A stretch of DNA of 64,000 bases from Actinomadura macra NBRC 14102. Lineage in GTDB: Bacteria > Actinomycetota > Actinomycetes > Streptosporangiales > Streptosporangiaceae. Position numbers and translations under genes: made by a program. Below, piece by piece: positions 1 through 8,017 of this stretch (positions within the stretch are counted from its first letter, which is position 1; each line of letters begins with the position of its first letter). Location of the stretch: assembly GCF_001552215.1 (NCBI RefSeq), contig NZ_BCQT01000001.1, positions 186,001 to 250,000 on the forward strand, read 5' to 3'. The notes beneath the pieces are model-generated. The model ran no database searches. It saw only the letters and a list, made by a program, of their open reading frames with translations, and was not told the origin of the DNA.

Positions 1-1125
1 TCCCGTGCCCGGCTGGAAACCGAGACGTGGCTGGCCGGCTTCATCATGGCCTCAGGCGAGGACACCGATTCCGAGGCACTACGCCGGTCGACCCTGGCGA
101 ACCACGAGGTTGCCAACTACAAAGACGAATACGACCGCGCTAAGGCCGAATGGTTCCTGACCCACGTCCACTGGGCGTACGGCAACCTGGCCGTGAACGA
201 AGAGCGCATCGATCGTGCGCTGGCGGTCTTCCGCGCACGCGCCGACCGTTGGCATACGGCGGCTGCCCTCGCCCTCCACGCCAGGCAGGTCATGGGACGC
301 GGCGACCTGGACGCCATGAGGCGCCACGGCGCGGAGAGTCTCGCGATCTTCACCGAGCTCGGGGACGCGTGGGGACGGGTGGAGGCCACCGACGTCCTCA
401 GCCGCCGCGCCGAGATCATCGGTGACCTCACCGAGGCGGCCCGGCTGCGCCGCGCGGAGCTGCGCCTCGCCGAAGAGCTGCGGATGTGGCCGGACGTCGC
501 GTTCCGGCTCGCCCAGCTCGGCCGGATCGCGATGCTGAGCGGCGACCTCGACGAGGCCCGCGACCTGCACGCGCGGGCGCTGGACCTCGCCGTCCGGCAC
601 GCGGCGTCGTCGGCCGCGGAGTTCGCCGAGATCGGCCTCGGCATGGTCGCCCGGCGGCGCGGTGACCTCGACGCCGCCGAACGGCACCTGCGGTCCTGGC
701 TCGGCTGGCTGCGCGGGATCGGCGGGACGGCCGGGATCTCGTTCGTGCACGCCGAGCTGGGATTCGTCGCCGAGCAGCGCGGCGACGCCGCGACGGCCCG
801 CGCCCTGCACACCGAGGCCCTCGCCGCCGCCCGCGCCATCGGCGACCCCCGCGCGATCGCCCTGGCGTTCGAGGGTCTGGCCGGGGCGCGCTCGCTCGCG
901 GGCGAGCACGCGCCCGCCGCGCGGCTCCTCGGCGCCGCCGCCGCTCTCCGCGCCGCGTCCGGTGCTCCCCTCCCGGCCGCCGAACGCGGCGATGTCGACC
1001 GGATCGCCGGGAGGATTCAGGACGCCGCCGGTGTTTTCCCCTTCACCCCCGAATTCGACGACGGTCGAGCCGGACGGCAGCCGATCACGGCCGAGCCTGA
1101 CGGCCGAGCTGAAAGGACACCATGA
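1..1125 (+). CDS. C-terminal TPR part of a large regulator (5' end outside window)
   Basis: The reading frame is open through base 1, so this is the 3' part of a longer gene; the first ATG inside the window is at 46. The roughly 370 visible residues form repeated helical hairpins (for example GDLDEARDLHARALDLA and GDAATARALHTEALAAA) that look like tetratricopeptide repeats. Such a tail is typical of AfsR/SARP or LuxR/MalT-type ATPase regulators, whose DNA-binding and NTPase parts would lie to the left. That assignment is inference from the repeat style only. The stop overlaps the next gene's ATG (ATGA at 1122-1125), so the regulator and the acetyltransferase are probably translated together. 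What it controls cannot be read here. Confidence 0.75.
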   Translation, partial: SRARLETETWLAGFIMASGEDTDSEALRRSTLANHEVANYKDEYDRAKAEWFLTHVHWAYGNLAVNEERIDRALAVFRARADRWHTAAALALHARQVMGRGDLDAMRRHGAESLAIFTELGDAWGRVEATDVLSRRAEIIGDLTEAARLRRAELRLAEELRMWPDVAFRLAQLGRIAMLSGDLDEARDLHARALDLAVRHAASSAAEFAEIGLGMVARRRGDLDAAERHLRSWLGWLRGIGGTAGISFVHAELGFVAEQRGDAATARALHTEALAAARAIGDPRAIALAFEGLAGARSLAGEHAPAARLLGAAAALRAASGAPLPAAERGDVDRIAGRIQDAAGVFPFTPEFDDGRAGRQPITAEPDGRAERTP

Positions 1126-1967
1126 GCGAGGATCTCGGATATGGCTGGCAGAGCGATCTGCTGGACCTGCCCGCCTACCTCAAGCGGGTCGGCTACCACG
1201 ACGACCTGAAGCCCACCGCCGCGACGCTGCGCGCCCTGCACCGCGCCCACGTCACCTCGATCCCGTTCGAGAACCTGGAGGTCATCCTCGGCCGCCCGGT
1301 CGAGCTGGGCGTCGAGGCGCTCCAGGCCAAGCTCGTCGACCGGGCGCGCGGCGGGTACTGCTTCGAGCACACCGAACTGTTCGCGGCGGTGCTGGAGAAG
1401 GCCGGGTTCGAGTTCACCGCCCTCGCCGGGCGGGTGACGATGGGCGCGACGAAGCTTCTCCCGAGCACCCACGCGCTGCTCCAGGTCAGGATCCCCGGCG
1501 AGCCCGACCTGCTCTGCGACGTCGGCTTCGGCGCCGGCCCCCTCGAACCCCTGGCCTTCCCCGCCGAGGACGGCGTGACCGAGGTGGAGCAGGACGGCTG
1601 GGGTTTCCGCCTCCAGCACGGCCCGCGCACCTGGGAACTGCACCAGCGCGGCGCGGGCGGCTGGCTGCAACGCCACACCTTCACGCTGAACGAGACGTTC
1701 CACATCGACTACGAGCTGTTCAACTACTTCATCGCGACCCACCCGCGCTCGCCGTTCACGACCCGTCCGTTCGTGCAGAAGTTCTCCCTGGACTCCCACC
1801 ACGTCCTCGACGGGACGAACCTGACGACCACCCGTCCCGACGGCACCGAGGAGAAGCGGACGCTGGCCCCGCAGCACCTCCCCGCCACCCTCGCCGAGAC
1901 GTTCGGGATCGTCCTGGACGAGCCGGACGGCGCCCGGCTCATCGCGTCTGTGGAGGAGCGGGCGTGA
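1122..1967 (+). CDS. nat: Arylamine N-acetyltransferase
   Basis: Cytoplasmic enzyme that moves an acetyl group from acetyl-CoA to arylamines, hydrazines or N-hydroxyarylamines. The 281 residues are the usual family length and the whole Cys-His-Asp triad is present: Cys80 in RGGYCFEH, His117 in STHALL and Asp133 in CDVGFG. The ATG overlaps the stop of the upstream TPR regulator, and there is no separate promoter, so it is likely expressed with that gene. Some actinomycete relatives act as amide synthases that close macrolactams (RifF type), but no polyketide genes are visible nearby, so a detoxifying or housekeeping acetyltransferase is the simpler reading. Confidence 0.93.
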   Translation: MSEDLGYGWQSDLLDLPAYLKRVGYHDDLKPTAATLRALHRAHVTSIPFENLEVILGRPVELGVEALQAKLVDRARGGYCFEHTELFAAVLEKAGFEFTALAGRVTMGATKLLPSTHALLQVRIPGEPDLLCDVGFGAGPLEPLAFPAEDGVTEVEQDGWGFRLQHGPRTWELHQRGAGGWLQRHTFTLNETFHIDYELFNYFIATHPRSPFTTRPFVQKFSLDSHHVLDGTNLTTTRPDGTEEKRTLAPQHLPATLAETFGIVLDEPDGARLIASVEERA

Positions 1968-2096
1968 CCACCGCGTTCCCCGGGCGGCGCCGCTAGGCCG
2001 CCATCGCTTGATCCCCTGCCGGCCGTTCCCCGGAGCTCTACCCGCGCACCACCGCCCGATTCGTCCGCCATGTCACACCGCGGGGTCCGCCGGGCC

Positions 2097-2127
2097 TTGA
2101 CCTCAAGCAAGGTCGAGGGCGCAGGCT
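2097..2127 (+). promoter_or_regulatory. Probable MerR-type promoter of the VOC gene
   Basis: A -35 hexamer TTGACC (2097-2102) is followed by a 19-bp spacer and CAGGCT (2122-2127). An imperfect dyad, CCTCAAGCAAGGTCGAGG, covers 2101-2118. A 19-bp spacer with a dyad between the hexamers is the hallmark of promoters activated by MerR-family regulators. The VOC gene starts about 48 nt downstream. The regulator is unknown; the MerR gene at 3397-3891 has a different-looking site. Confidence 0.5.
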
Positions 2128-2174
2128 GGTGGGTAAGGCCCGGAACCACCCGGGCTCTCGCGGCAGGGGGAAGC

Positions 2175-2555
2175 ATGCCCGTCAACCTCGACCACATCAT
2201 CGTCCCGGCCAAGGACAAGAAGACCTCGGCGGCGTTCCTCGCCGGCGTCCTCGGTCTGGAGGTCGGCCCCCAGTTCGGCCCGTTCCTGCCCGTCAGGACC
2301 GGCAACGGCGTGACGCTCGACTTCATGGACTCCGACGACTTCCGGGTGCAGCACTGCGCGTTCCTGGTGTCGGACGAGGAGTTCGACGCCATCTTCGCGC
2401 GCATCAAGGAATCGGGCGCCCACTACTACGCCCACCCCGACCACAGCGGACCGGGCGAGATCAACACCCGCGACGGTGGGCGGGGCGTCTATTTCGACGA
2501 CCCAAGCGGCCACGCGATGGAGATCCTCACCACTCCCTACGGCGGCGGGTCGTGA
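2175..2555 (+). CDS. VOC-superfamily (glyoxalase/bleomycin-resistance fold) protein
   Basis: A 126-residue protein with the paired beta-alpha-beta-beta-beta modules of the vicinal oxygen chelate fold. It opens with VNLDHIIVPAKD and ends with the typical GVYFDDPSGHAMEILT, which supplies the metal-ligand Glu and the GH turn. Early His6 and the final Glu are candidate metal ligands. ATG 2175 was chosen because AGGGGG lies about five bases upstream; longer in-frame starts would include Arg-rich non-family sequence. It stands alone behind a MerR-like promoter and before a strong terminator. The substrate (dioxygenase, glyoxalase or drug-binding role) cannot be told. Confidence 0.85.
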   Translation: MPVNLDHIIVPAKDKKTSAAFLAGVLGLEVGPQFGPFLPVRTGNGVTLDFMDSDDFRVQHCAFLVSDEEFDAIFARIKESGAHYYAHPDHSGPGEINTRDGGRGVYFDDPSGHAMEILTTPYGGGS

Positions 2556-2598
2556 CGAGGGCGGGACGGGAGGAATCAGCGGCTCCGGACGGCCGGTA

Positions 2599-2624
2599 GG
2601 CCGGCTTCCCGGGGGAAGCCGGCC
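2599..2624. terminator. Bidirectional terminator hairpin
   Basis: Perfect 12-bp stem GGCCGGCTTCCC / GGGAAGCCGGCC with a 2-nt centre, between the convergent VOC gene (stop 2555) and the AhpD-like gene (stop 2631). No T-run follows, as is usual in high-GC actinomycetes. Confidence 0.75.
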
Positions 2625-2630
2625 ACATCG

Positions 2631-3092
2631 TCAGTCCCAGGTCGTGCCCGCGGGCTCCTTGATGACGGCGTTGAGCCTGTTGAACATGTTGGTCAGGCCG
2701 ATCATGAGGATGATCGCGGACAGCTGCTTCTCGTCGAAGTGGTCGGCGACCTCGTCCCACAACTCGTCCGGCACCGCGTCACCCGACCGGTCGGCGAGGC
2801 GCGTGGCGGCCTCGGCCAGCGCCAGCGCCGCCCGCTCCGCGTCGGTGTAGAAGGGCGCCTCGCGCCAGGTGCCGACGTTGAACAGCCGGTCATCGGTCGC
2901 GCCGGCCTTCCGCGCGTTCGCCAGATGCCCGTAGACGCAGGCGCTGCACCCGTTGATCTGGCTGGTCCGCAGGGCGACGAACTCCAGCAGTTCCTGCGGG
3001 ACGCCGCCCTCACCGGTGGCCTTGATCAGAGCGCCGATGCCCTTCACCGCGTCGGGAAGGACGTACGCCGAGCTCTTCATCCGCGCTTGCAT
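2631..3092 (-). CDS. Carboxymuconolactone decarboxylase-family / AhpD-like peroxidase-type protein
   Basis: A 153-residue all-helical protein. The motif NGCSACVYGHLANARKAG carries the redox CxxC and the following His of the AhpD core, which relays electrons to peroxidases in relatives; other members are decarboxylases. The rest (TNMFNRLNAVI at the C-terminus) matches the alkylhydroperoxidase-like subfamily. ATG 3092 has AGGAG seven bases upstream and is preferred over the frame's upstream start at 3164. It lies 108 nt after the thioredoxin gene on the same strand, so a MerR-thioredoxin-peroxidase redox transcription unit is plausible. Confidence 0.85.
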   Translation of the reverse strand: MQARMKSSAYVLPDAVKGIGALIKATGEGGVPQELLEFVALRTSQINGCSACVYGHLANARKAGATDDRLFNVGTWREAPFYTDAERAALALAEAATRLADRSGDAVPDELWDEVADHFDEKQLSAIILMIGLTNMFNRLNAVIKEPAGTTWD

Positions 3093-3200
3093 GCTCGCTC
3101 CTAGAGGTCGTGTCGAATCGTTCACCCCACTGACGGAGCGCGCCGGGCGAATGTGACCCGACACAGCAAGACACGACGAGAAACCAGACGCAGCGAGAAC

Positions 3201-3515
3201 CTAGAAATGGCCCGCCAACTCCGCGAGCAGACGCCGCTTGGGCTTGGCGCCCACGATCTGGTGGACGACCTCGCCGTCCCGGTAGAGGTTCAGCGTCGGA
3301 AAGCCCAGCACCCCGTACCGCGACGCGACCTCGGGATGGTCGTCGCCGTTGAGCTTGGCGACCGCGAGACGGTCGCCGTACTCGGCGTCGATCTCGTCAA
3401 GGATCGGCGCGATCATCTTGCACGGGGGGCACCAGTCCGCCCAGAATTCGACCAGTACCGGCTTGCCGGAGCGGAGCACCCGCTCGTCGAAGTTCTCCGC
3501 GGTCAAAGTGATCAT
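3201..3515 (-). CDS. trxA: Thioredoxin
   Basis: A 104-residue single-domain thioredoxin, a disulfide reductase in the cytoplasm. The active site is WCPPC (Trp28, Cys29, Cys32) with Pro30-Pro31 in place of the usual Gly-Pro, a change expected to shift the redox potential. The cis-Pro73 lies in GVLGFPT. The start ATG 3515 has GGAGG five to seven bases upstream. The first 119 bases of the gene lie inside the end of the MerR gene in another frame, so translation of the two is probably coupled. The AhpD-like gene downstream would be a natural electron acceptor. Confidence 0.92.
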   Translation of the reverse strand: MITLTAENFDERVLRSGKPVLVEFWADWCPPCKMIAPILDEIDAEYGDRLAVAKLNGDDHPEVASRYGVLGFPTLNLYRDGEVVHQIVGAKPKRRLLAELAGHF

Positions 3516-3891
3516 CCGTCGCCTCCGGTGAGAGCGTGCAGCCGGGACAGGCCCGCTTCAGTTGGTCGGTCACATCGGACCTCAGCCGGACCAGGGTGCG
3601 GATGTCGGCGTCGATCTCCGCCAGCTTGCGCCGGTAGACCGCGACCGACTCCGGGCACGCCGCCCCCATCGCGTGGCCCGCGCGCAGGCAGTCCACGAAG
3701 GGCCGGGCGTCCTCCAGCGTGAACCCGGCCGCCAGCAGCGTGCGGATCTCCGCGAGGAGCCGCAGGTCCGACTCCTCGTACTCCCGGTACCCGTTGGCCG
3801 CGCGCCGCGCCGGCAGCAGCCCCTGCTGCTCGTAGTAGCGCAACGTCCGCGTGCTCACCCCGGCCCGCGAGGCGAGCTCCCCGATCCGCAT
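3397..3891 (-). CDS. MerR-family regulator with cysteine pairs, 3' end overlapping trxA
   Basis: A 164-residue MerR protein. The winged-helix DNA-binding domain is at 1-70 (MRIGELASRAGVSTRTLRYYEQQGLL), followed by the dimerisation coiled coil. Cys residues at DCLRAGHAMGAACPE and the later ACPGC could sense thiols or metal. Family members usually end near the CPGC; here the frame runs on for about 50 residues and stops 119 nt inside trxA, so the tail looks unconserved. A matching MerR promoter lies 32 nt upstream of its start, suggesting autoregulation of merR-trxA. A redox role is inferred from the neighbours. Confidence 0.85.
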   Translation of the reverse strand: MRIGELASRAGVSTRTLRYYEQQGLLPARRAANGYREYEESDLRLLAEIRTLLAAGFTLEDARPFVDCLRAGHAMGAACPESVAVYRRKLAEIDADIRTLVRLRSDVTDQLKRACPGCTLSPEATDDHFDRGELRRAGAPLRQAGTGRILGGLVPPVQDDRADP

Positions 3892-3922
3892 CGGCCCCTC
3901 CCTGCTCCGTGGCCGTCCACGA

Positions 3923-3953
3923 CGCTAACCCTTCACACCGACGTCAATGTCAA
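3923..3953 (-). promoter_or_regulatory. MerR-type promoter of merR-trxA
   Basis: Read on the minus strand: -35 TTGACA (3953-3948), exactly 19 bp of spacer, then -10 TTAGCG (3928-3923). The spacer carries the dyad TTGACGTCGGTGTGAA (TTGAC / GTGAA, one mismatch). The long spacer and central dyad are diagnostic of MerR-activated promoters. It ends about 32 nt before the merR ATG, so the regulator likely controls itself, trxA and perhaps the AhpD-like gene. Confidence 0.7.
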
Positions 3954-4021
3954 CCCGGTCTCCGCCGAATTCGGTCCCCGCGCCGCGCAACCGGCGGCGG
4001 GGCACGTCCGTTGAAGGGGAC

Positions 4022-4336
4022 ATGGCCATCATCGTCTTCATGACGATCCCCGGACTGGTGATCGCGCTGGTCGCCTTCGCCGCCCTCGACCGGGCGGGTC
4101 TCTGGGCGCATCGCAGGTTCCGCCTGCCCTGGCGGCGGGACGAGGCGGGCCGCCCGGTCTCGGCGGTCGCGGTCGGCGAACTCGACGCCTTCTTCCAGGG
4201 CACGCACCGGCACCAGCAGGAGCAACGCCGCACATCGCTGATGCTGCGCGACGAGGAGAACGACGGCGCGCCCCCGGCCCGCGTCGACCTCGACGCCGGT
4301 ACCGCCATCGTGCGACGCCCGTCCGACGCCGGCTGA
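4022..4336 (+). CDS. Small membrane-anchored protein of unknown function (DUF6191-like)
   Basis: A 104-residue protein with one N-terminal membrane helix (IIVFMTIPGLVIALVAFAAL). A basic stretch follows, then a charged cytoplasmic part with HQQEQRRTSLMLRDEEND and a final VDLDAGTAIVRR. I recall this pattern as a conserved actinomycete family (DUF6191), but the number should be checked. ATG 4022 is preferred, with GAAGGGGA just upstream, over an in-frame ATG at 3947 that would add an Arg/Pro-rich extension. It diverges from merR, and a strong terminator follows. No function is proposed. Confidence 0.7.
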   Translation: MAIIVFMTIPGLVIALVAFAALDRAGLWAHRRFRLPWRRDEAGRPVSAVAVGELDAFFQGTHRHQQEQRRTSLMLRDEENDGAPPARVDLDAGTAIVRRPSDAG

Positions 4337-4382
4337 GCGGCCGGTCAGCGGGGCCGCGCGCCTGAGGGCGTCCGGACATGGG

Positions 4383-4418
4383 CCGGGCGCGGGCCGTGTT
4401 CGCACGGCCCGCGCCCGG
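4383..4418. terminator. Bidirectional terminator with UUCG tetraloop
   Basis: A perfect 16-bp stem (4383-4398 with 4403-4418) closed by TTCG sits between the convergent DUF6191-like and chitinase genes. The UUCG loop gives an exceptionally stable hairpin in RNA of either strand. Confidence 0.88.
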
Positions 4419-4426
4419 GTGTTGAC

Positions 4427-5737
4427 TCAGCGTCCCTGGAGGGAACGGACGTTGTTGCCGAACGTGAAGCCCTTCGAGCCGTCCCAATTGAAGGACCAGG
4501 TCATGATGCCCTTCAGCTGGCCCTTGAAGTTGTTCCACGCCTGGGCGACGAGGCTGGGCGACATGTAGCCACCACCGGCGCCCGGCTGCGCGGGCAGGCC
4601 GGGGACCTGCTTGTCGTACGGAACCTTGATCGTGGTGCCCTGGATGACCAGGCCCTTGTTGAGGCAGTCGGTCTGGACGACGAAGCCCTGGACCGTCCCG
4701 GCCTGGTAGGAGTCACCGGAGCAGCCGTACATGCTGCCGTTGTAGTACTGCATGTTCAGCCACCACAGGCGGCCGTTGTCGGCGTACTTCTTGATGATCG
4801 GCAGGTAGGCGCCCCAGATGGAGCCGTAGGTGACGCTGCCGCCGGTGACGTAGGCCGTCTCGGGCGCCATCGTCAGCCCGAAGTTGGACGGCATCTGGGC
4901 GAGCACGCCGTCGATGATGCGGATCAGGTTCGACTGCGAGGGCGACAGCTGCGTGATGTTGCCGGCGCCGGACAGACCCGTCTCGATGTCGATGTCGATG
5001 CCGTCGAAGTTGAACTTCTTCAGGATCGGGACGACGGTCGCGACGAACTTGTCGGCGACGGTGCTGGAGCTGAGGTCGATGCCGGCGGTCGCGCCGCCGA
5101 TCGACATCAGGAGGGTGGCGCCGGCCTCCTTGGCCGCGCACATCTCGGCCGGGGAGGAGACCTTCACTGTCGCGTCCATGCCGTCCTCCCACAGGACGGT
5201 GCCGTCCGAGTGGATGACGGGGAACGCCAGGTTGATGACGTTGTAGCCGTTCTTGATCATCCGGGAGTCGGTGATCGGCACCCAGCCGAAGGGCGGGTGG
5301 ACGCCGTTGATGGAGCCGTCCCAGTTCTCCCAGTAGCCCTGGAGGACCTTGCCCTCCGGCTTGGACTTCACCGCGCAGGTGTCACCGGCGGGCGGGGTCG
5401 TCGGCGTGTCGGTGGGGGGCGTCGTCGGCGGGGTGGTCGGGGGCTGGTCGTCACAGGCGCCGAGGCCGCGCCACAGGGTGGGGGCGGACTCGGGGTTCCA
5501 GTTGGTGGTGTAGGCGGTGTGGTTGACGCGCGCCTCGTAGCCCTTGTCGTTGTAGGCGACCTTCGTCCCGGCTGTGTACGCCTTGCCCTCCGACCAGGCG
5601 GGGAAGCCGCAGGCGATCACGGCACGGGCGGACGGTGGCGCGGAGAGCATGACGGCGCCGAGCGACAGCACCAGGGCCACCGTGGCGGCGGCGAAGGCGG
5701 CCACCGCGGGCGACCATCGCCTGTACTGGTAGTTCAC
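4427..5737 (-). CDS. Secreted GH18 chitinase with N-terminal chitin-binding module
   Basis: Extracellular endo- or exochitinase of 436 residues. A signal peptide covers about residues 1-39 (ends PPSARA). A CBM5/12 chitin-binding module follows at about 43-96 with aromatic residues (CGFPAWSEGKAY, NWNPESAPTLWRGLGAC). A Thr/Pro linker runs to about 118, and the GH18 barrel fills the rest. The barrel has SIGGA (212-216) and DGIDIDIE (245-252), where Glu252 is the acid catalyst. GTG 5737 has GAGGA eight bases upstream; an in-frame ATG at 5971 would add a non-signal Arg-rich leader. A chitinase here fits the amino-sugar-acid cluster at 36-43 kb. Confidence 0.93.
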   Translation of the reverse strand: MNYQYRRWSPAVAAFAAATVALVLSLGAVMLSAPPSARAVIACGFPAWSEGKAYTAGTKVAYNDKGYEARVNHTAYTTNWNPESAPTLWRGLGACDDQPPTTPPTTPPTDTPTTPPAGDTCAVKSKPEGKVLQGYWENWDGSINGVHPPFGWVPITDSRMIKNGYNVINLAFPVIHSDGTVLWEDGMDATVKVSSPAEMCAAKEAGATLLMSIGGATAGIDLSSSTVADKFVATVVPILKKFNFDGIDIDIETGLSGAGNITQLSPSQSNLIRIIDGVLAQMPSNFGLTMAPETAYVTGGSVTYGSIWGAYLPIIKKYADNGRLWWLNMQYYNGSMYGCSGDSYQAGTVQGFVVQTDCLNKGLVIQGTTIKVPYDKQVPGLPAQPGAGGGYMSPSLVAQAWNNFKGQLKGIMTWSFNWDGSKGFTFGNNVRSLQGR

Positions 5738-6000
5738 GAGTCGACTCCTCAGTTGACGGGGACACAGAGGAGCCGGCGCAGAGCCCAACAAATCCCGCGG
5801 ACGGGACCCTCCCAGGGCGAAAGGCTTATACGGCCGGCGTGGACGCCACAAGAAGAGTAACCGGGTCGGTCTGGGCCGGGAAGACCCCGGCGCCCGGAAC
5901 ACCCTGGCCGGAGTCGTGGAGGGTGATGGGACGCGGACGCAATGTCGCCTGGAAGATCTCGCTTCTAACATTGAGCCGGCGATCCTGGGAGGTCATGATC

Positions 6001-6927
6001 ATGTCCGGGCAGGGGTCTGAAGAACCGAACCGGCACGGGCGCTCGCCCGGAGCACGAGGCGGGTTACGCCCTCCGCGGCGCAGGCGGAGGATCATCCTCG
6101 CGGCCGGTGCCGGGATCGCCGCCGCCGTCGCGCTCGGGGCCGTCGTGCTGTCCCACGGGGTGTCCGGCGCACCGTCCGGGCCCGTGACGGCCGAGCAGTG
6201 CGTCGCGACGCGCATGGAGATGGGCTCCGCGCACAAGATCCCGTTCGGTGAGCGGGTGACCTGCGACGACGCGAAGGCCGCGGCGAAGGTCGTCAAGGTG
6301 ACGGCGGAGGGGGAGAGGTCGGCGTTCGATTTCGCCACCCGATCCGCGCCCGACTGCCCGGATGGCAGCGACGGAGTCGTCCGCGTCACGGCCGGGTCGA
6401 ACGATCGGCACTACTGGGAGAGTTGCGTCCGCAACCTCGCGGGCCCCCATCCGGGCGATCCCGGTGCCGGCGGAGCGATGATCTCCGTCGGCGACTGCGT
6501 GAACGCGGCTTTCGGGTTCGGTGGCGAGAAACCCTGCTCGGAGCCGGACTGGTACGGCAAGGTCATCGCCCGCGTCCAGGCGGAGAGCGCCTGCCCGGCG
6601 TCGCGGACGCTGGAGACGATGACGCTCTCGCCGTCCGACGGCCGGACCGCACCGCCGCGTCCCGTGCTGTGCCTCGGCCACGCGGGGAAGATCATCGGCT
6701 CGGGCGACTGCATCACCGATCCCACGCTCGTCCTGGGCGAGGTGTCACGGGCCGACTGCACGTCCGACGACGCGGTGGCCAAGGTGGTCACGCGCGTGAA
6801 GTCGACGGGTGAATGCCCCTCCGGAGCGACGAACTACCTGAGCACCCAGAACAGGTACCTACCGGTGATCTGCCTGAAGAAGCTGCGTCCCACGCTGGGC
6901 GAGCGGCTGCGGCCGCTGCCGGGCTGA
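6001..6927 (+). CDS. Membrane-anchored extracytoplasmic protein with three Cys-containing repeats (LppU/SCO3897-like)
   Basis: 308 residues. A basic N-terminus (RRRRR) precedes one membrane helix (about 38-58); the rest is predicted outside the cell. The exterior contains three related blocks, each built around a conserved Cys, a Lys-Val-(Val/Ile) strand and a second Cys-Pro. Examples are VGDCVNAAFGFGGEKPC then KVIARVQ then ACPA, and GDCITDPTLVLGEV then KVVTRVK then ECPS. This recalls LppU/SCO3897-type lipoproteins, although no lipobox is seen. ATG 6001 was chosen because GGGAGG lies eight bases upstream; ATG 5995 would be too close. Its stop directly abuts the convergent nitronate monooxygenase gene. 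Function unknown. Confidence 0.72.
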   Translation: MSGQGSEEPNRHGRSPGARGGLRPPRRRRRIILAAGAGIAAAVALGAVVLSHGVSGAPSGPVTAEQCVATRMEMGSAHKIPFGERVTCDDAKAAAKVVKVTAEGERSAFDFATRSAPDCPDGSDGVVRVTAGSNDRHYWESCVRNLAGPHPGDPGAGGAMISVGDCVNAAFGFGGEKPCSEPDWYGKVIARVQAESACPASRTLETMTLSPSDGRTAPPRPVLCLGHAGKIIGSGDCITDPTLVLGEVSRADCTSDDAVAKVVTRVKSTGECPSGATNYLSTQNRYLPVICLKKLRPTLGERLRPLPG

Positions 6928-7935
6928 TCAGCGCGACAGCATCTCGACGATCTCGGCGGCGGGCGCCTCGGGGGCGAGCCGGAACGCCTCGCCCGCCCAC
7001 AGGTTGACGACGTCCGGGTCGCCCTGCGCGGCCGCCGCCCTGCGCAGCGGCGCGGTGATGAAGTGGACGTCCGGGTAGGCGGCGGGCGCCTGCGCCGAGT
7101 GCTCGGTCAGGAACCGGTTGACCAGGCCGCGGGCGGGTCGTCCGCTGAAAGCCCTGGTCATCGCGGTGGAGATGAAGCGGGGGTCGGCCAATGCCGCCTT
7201 GTGGACGGCGCTGGCCCCGCTCTCCGGGCAGCGCACGAACGCCGTCCCGACCTGCGCCGCCGCGGCGCCGAGAGAGAGGATCTCGGCGACGTCCTCGGAC
7301 GTGGCCAGGCCACCGGCGGCGATCAGCGGGTGCGGGACGAGGTCGCGGACGAGGCGGAGGAGTTCGCGCAGCGGGAGCGCACCGTCCACGGAGTTGGTGA
7401 ACGAGCCGCGGTGCCCGCCCGCCTCGGCTCCCTGGACGCAGAGGACGTCGGCGGCGGACGCGGCGCGCGCCTCGTCCGTGCTGGTCACGGTGACGACGAC
7501 CGTGGTGCCGCGGTCCTGGAAGGCGCGGATGACATCGACCGTGGGGCAGCCGAACGTGAAGCTGACGAACGCGGGCGGGTCGTCCAGCAGGTCGGCGATC
7601 TTGGCCGTGTAGTCGTCGTCGCGGGCGGACGGGGTGCCGAGGTCGACGCCGAGGCGCTCGGCCTCGGGGACCAGCCGGTCACGGTAGGCGGCGACAGCGC
7701 CGTCGTCGATGCCGTCCAGGGACGGCATGAAGACGTTCATCCCGAACGGGCGGGACGTGCGCCCGCGGGTCGCGGCGATGTCCTCGCGCATGGCGGCGGC
7801 GGTCTTGTACCCGGCGGCGAGGAAGCCGACGCCGCCCGCGTCCGACACGGCGGCGGCGAGGGCCGGGGTGGAGGCCCCGCCGGCCATGGGCGCCTGGATG
7901 ATGGGCCGGTCCGTCTTCGCGAGGGCTGCCGTCAC
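6928..7935 (-). CDS. Nitronate monooxygenase family flavoprotein
   Basis: A 335-residue FMN TIM-barrel protein of the NMO/2-nitropropane dioxygenase family, which oxidises alkyl nitronates or propionate-3-nitronate to carbonyls and nitrite. Visible marks are IIQAPMAGGASTPALAAAV at the N-terminus, the phosphate-binding LIAAGGLATSEDV, and QGAEAGGHRG, where His175 is the usual catalytic base. The GTG start at 7935 lacks a strong ribosome site. It is divergent from the hydroxyacid dehydrogenase gene, with 82 nt between them. Some relatives are enoyl reductases of the FabK kind, but the free-standing gene and AGGHRG favour NMO. Confidence 0.88.
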   Translation of the reverse strand: MTAALAKTDRPIIQAPMAGGASTPALAAAVSDAGGVGFLAAGYKTAAAMREDIAATRGRTSRPFGMNVFMPSLDGIDDGAVAAYRDRLVPEAERLGVDLGTPSARDDDYTAKIADLLDDPPAFVSFTFGCPTVDVIRAFQDRGTTVVVTVTSTDEARAASAADVLCVQGAEAGGHRGSFTNSVDGALPLRELLRLVRDLVPHPLIAAGGLATSEDVAEILSLGAAAAQVGTAFVRCPESGASAVHKAALADPRFISTAMTRAFSGRPARGLVNRFLTEHSAQAPAAYPDVHFITAPLRRAAAAQGDPDVVNLWAGEAFRLAPEAPAAEIVEMLSR

Positions 7936-8017
7936 GAGGGCAAGATAGCCCGCGGGACACCGGGCACCGCGTCCGGGACACCGTTCATGGACCGGCGCTG
8001 ACCGAAAGGGGAGCAGG

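Noticed and set aside
1968..2096. Possible small gene between nat and the VOC gene
   Set aside because: No ribosome site with a sensible frame; composition looks non-coding.
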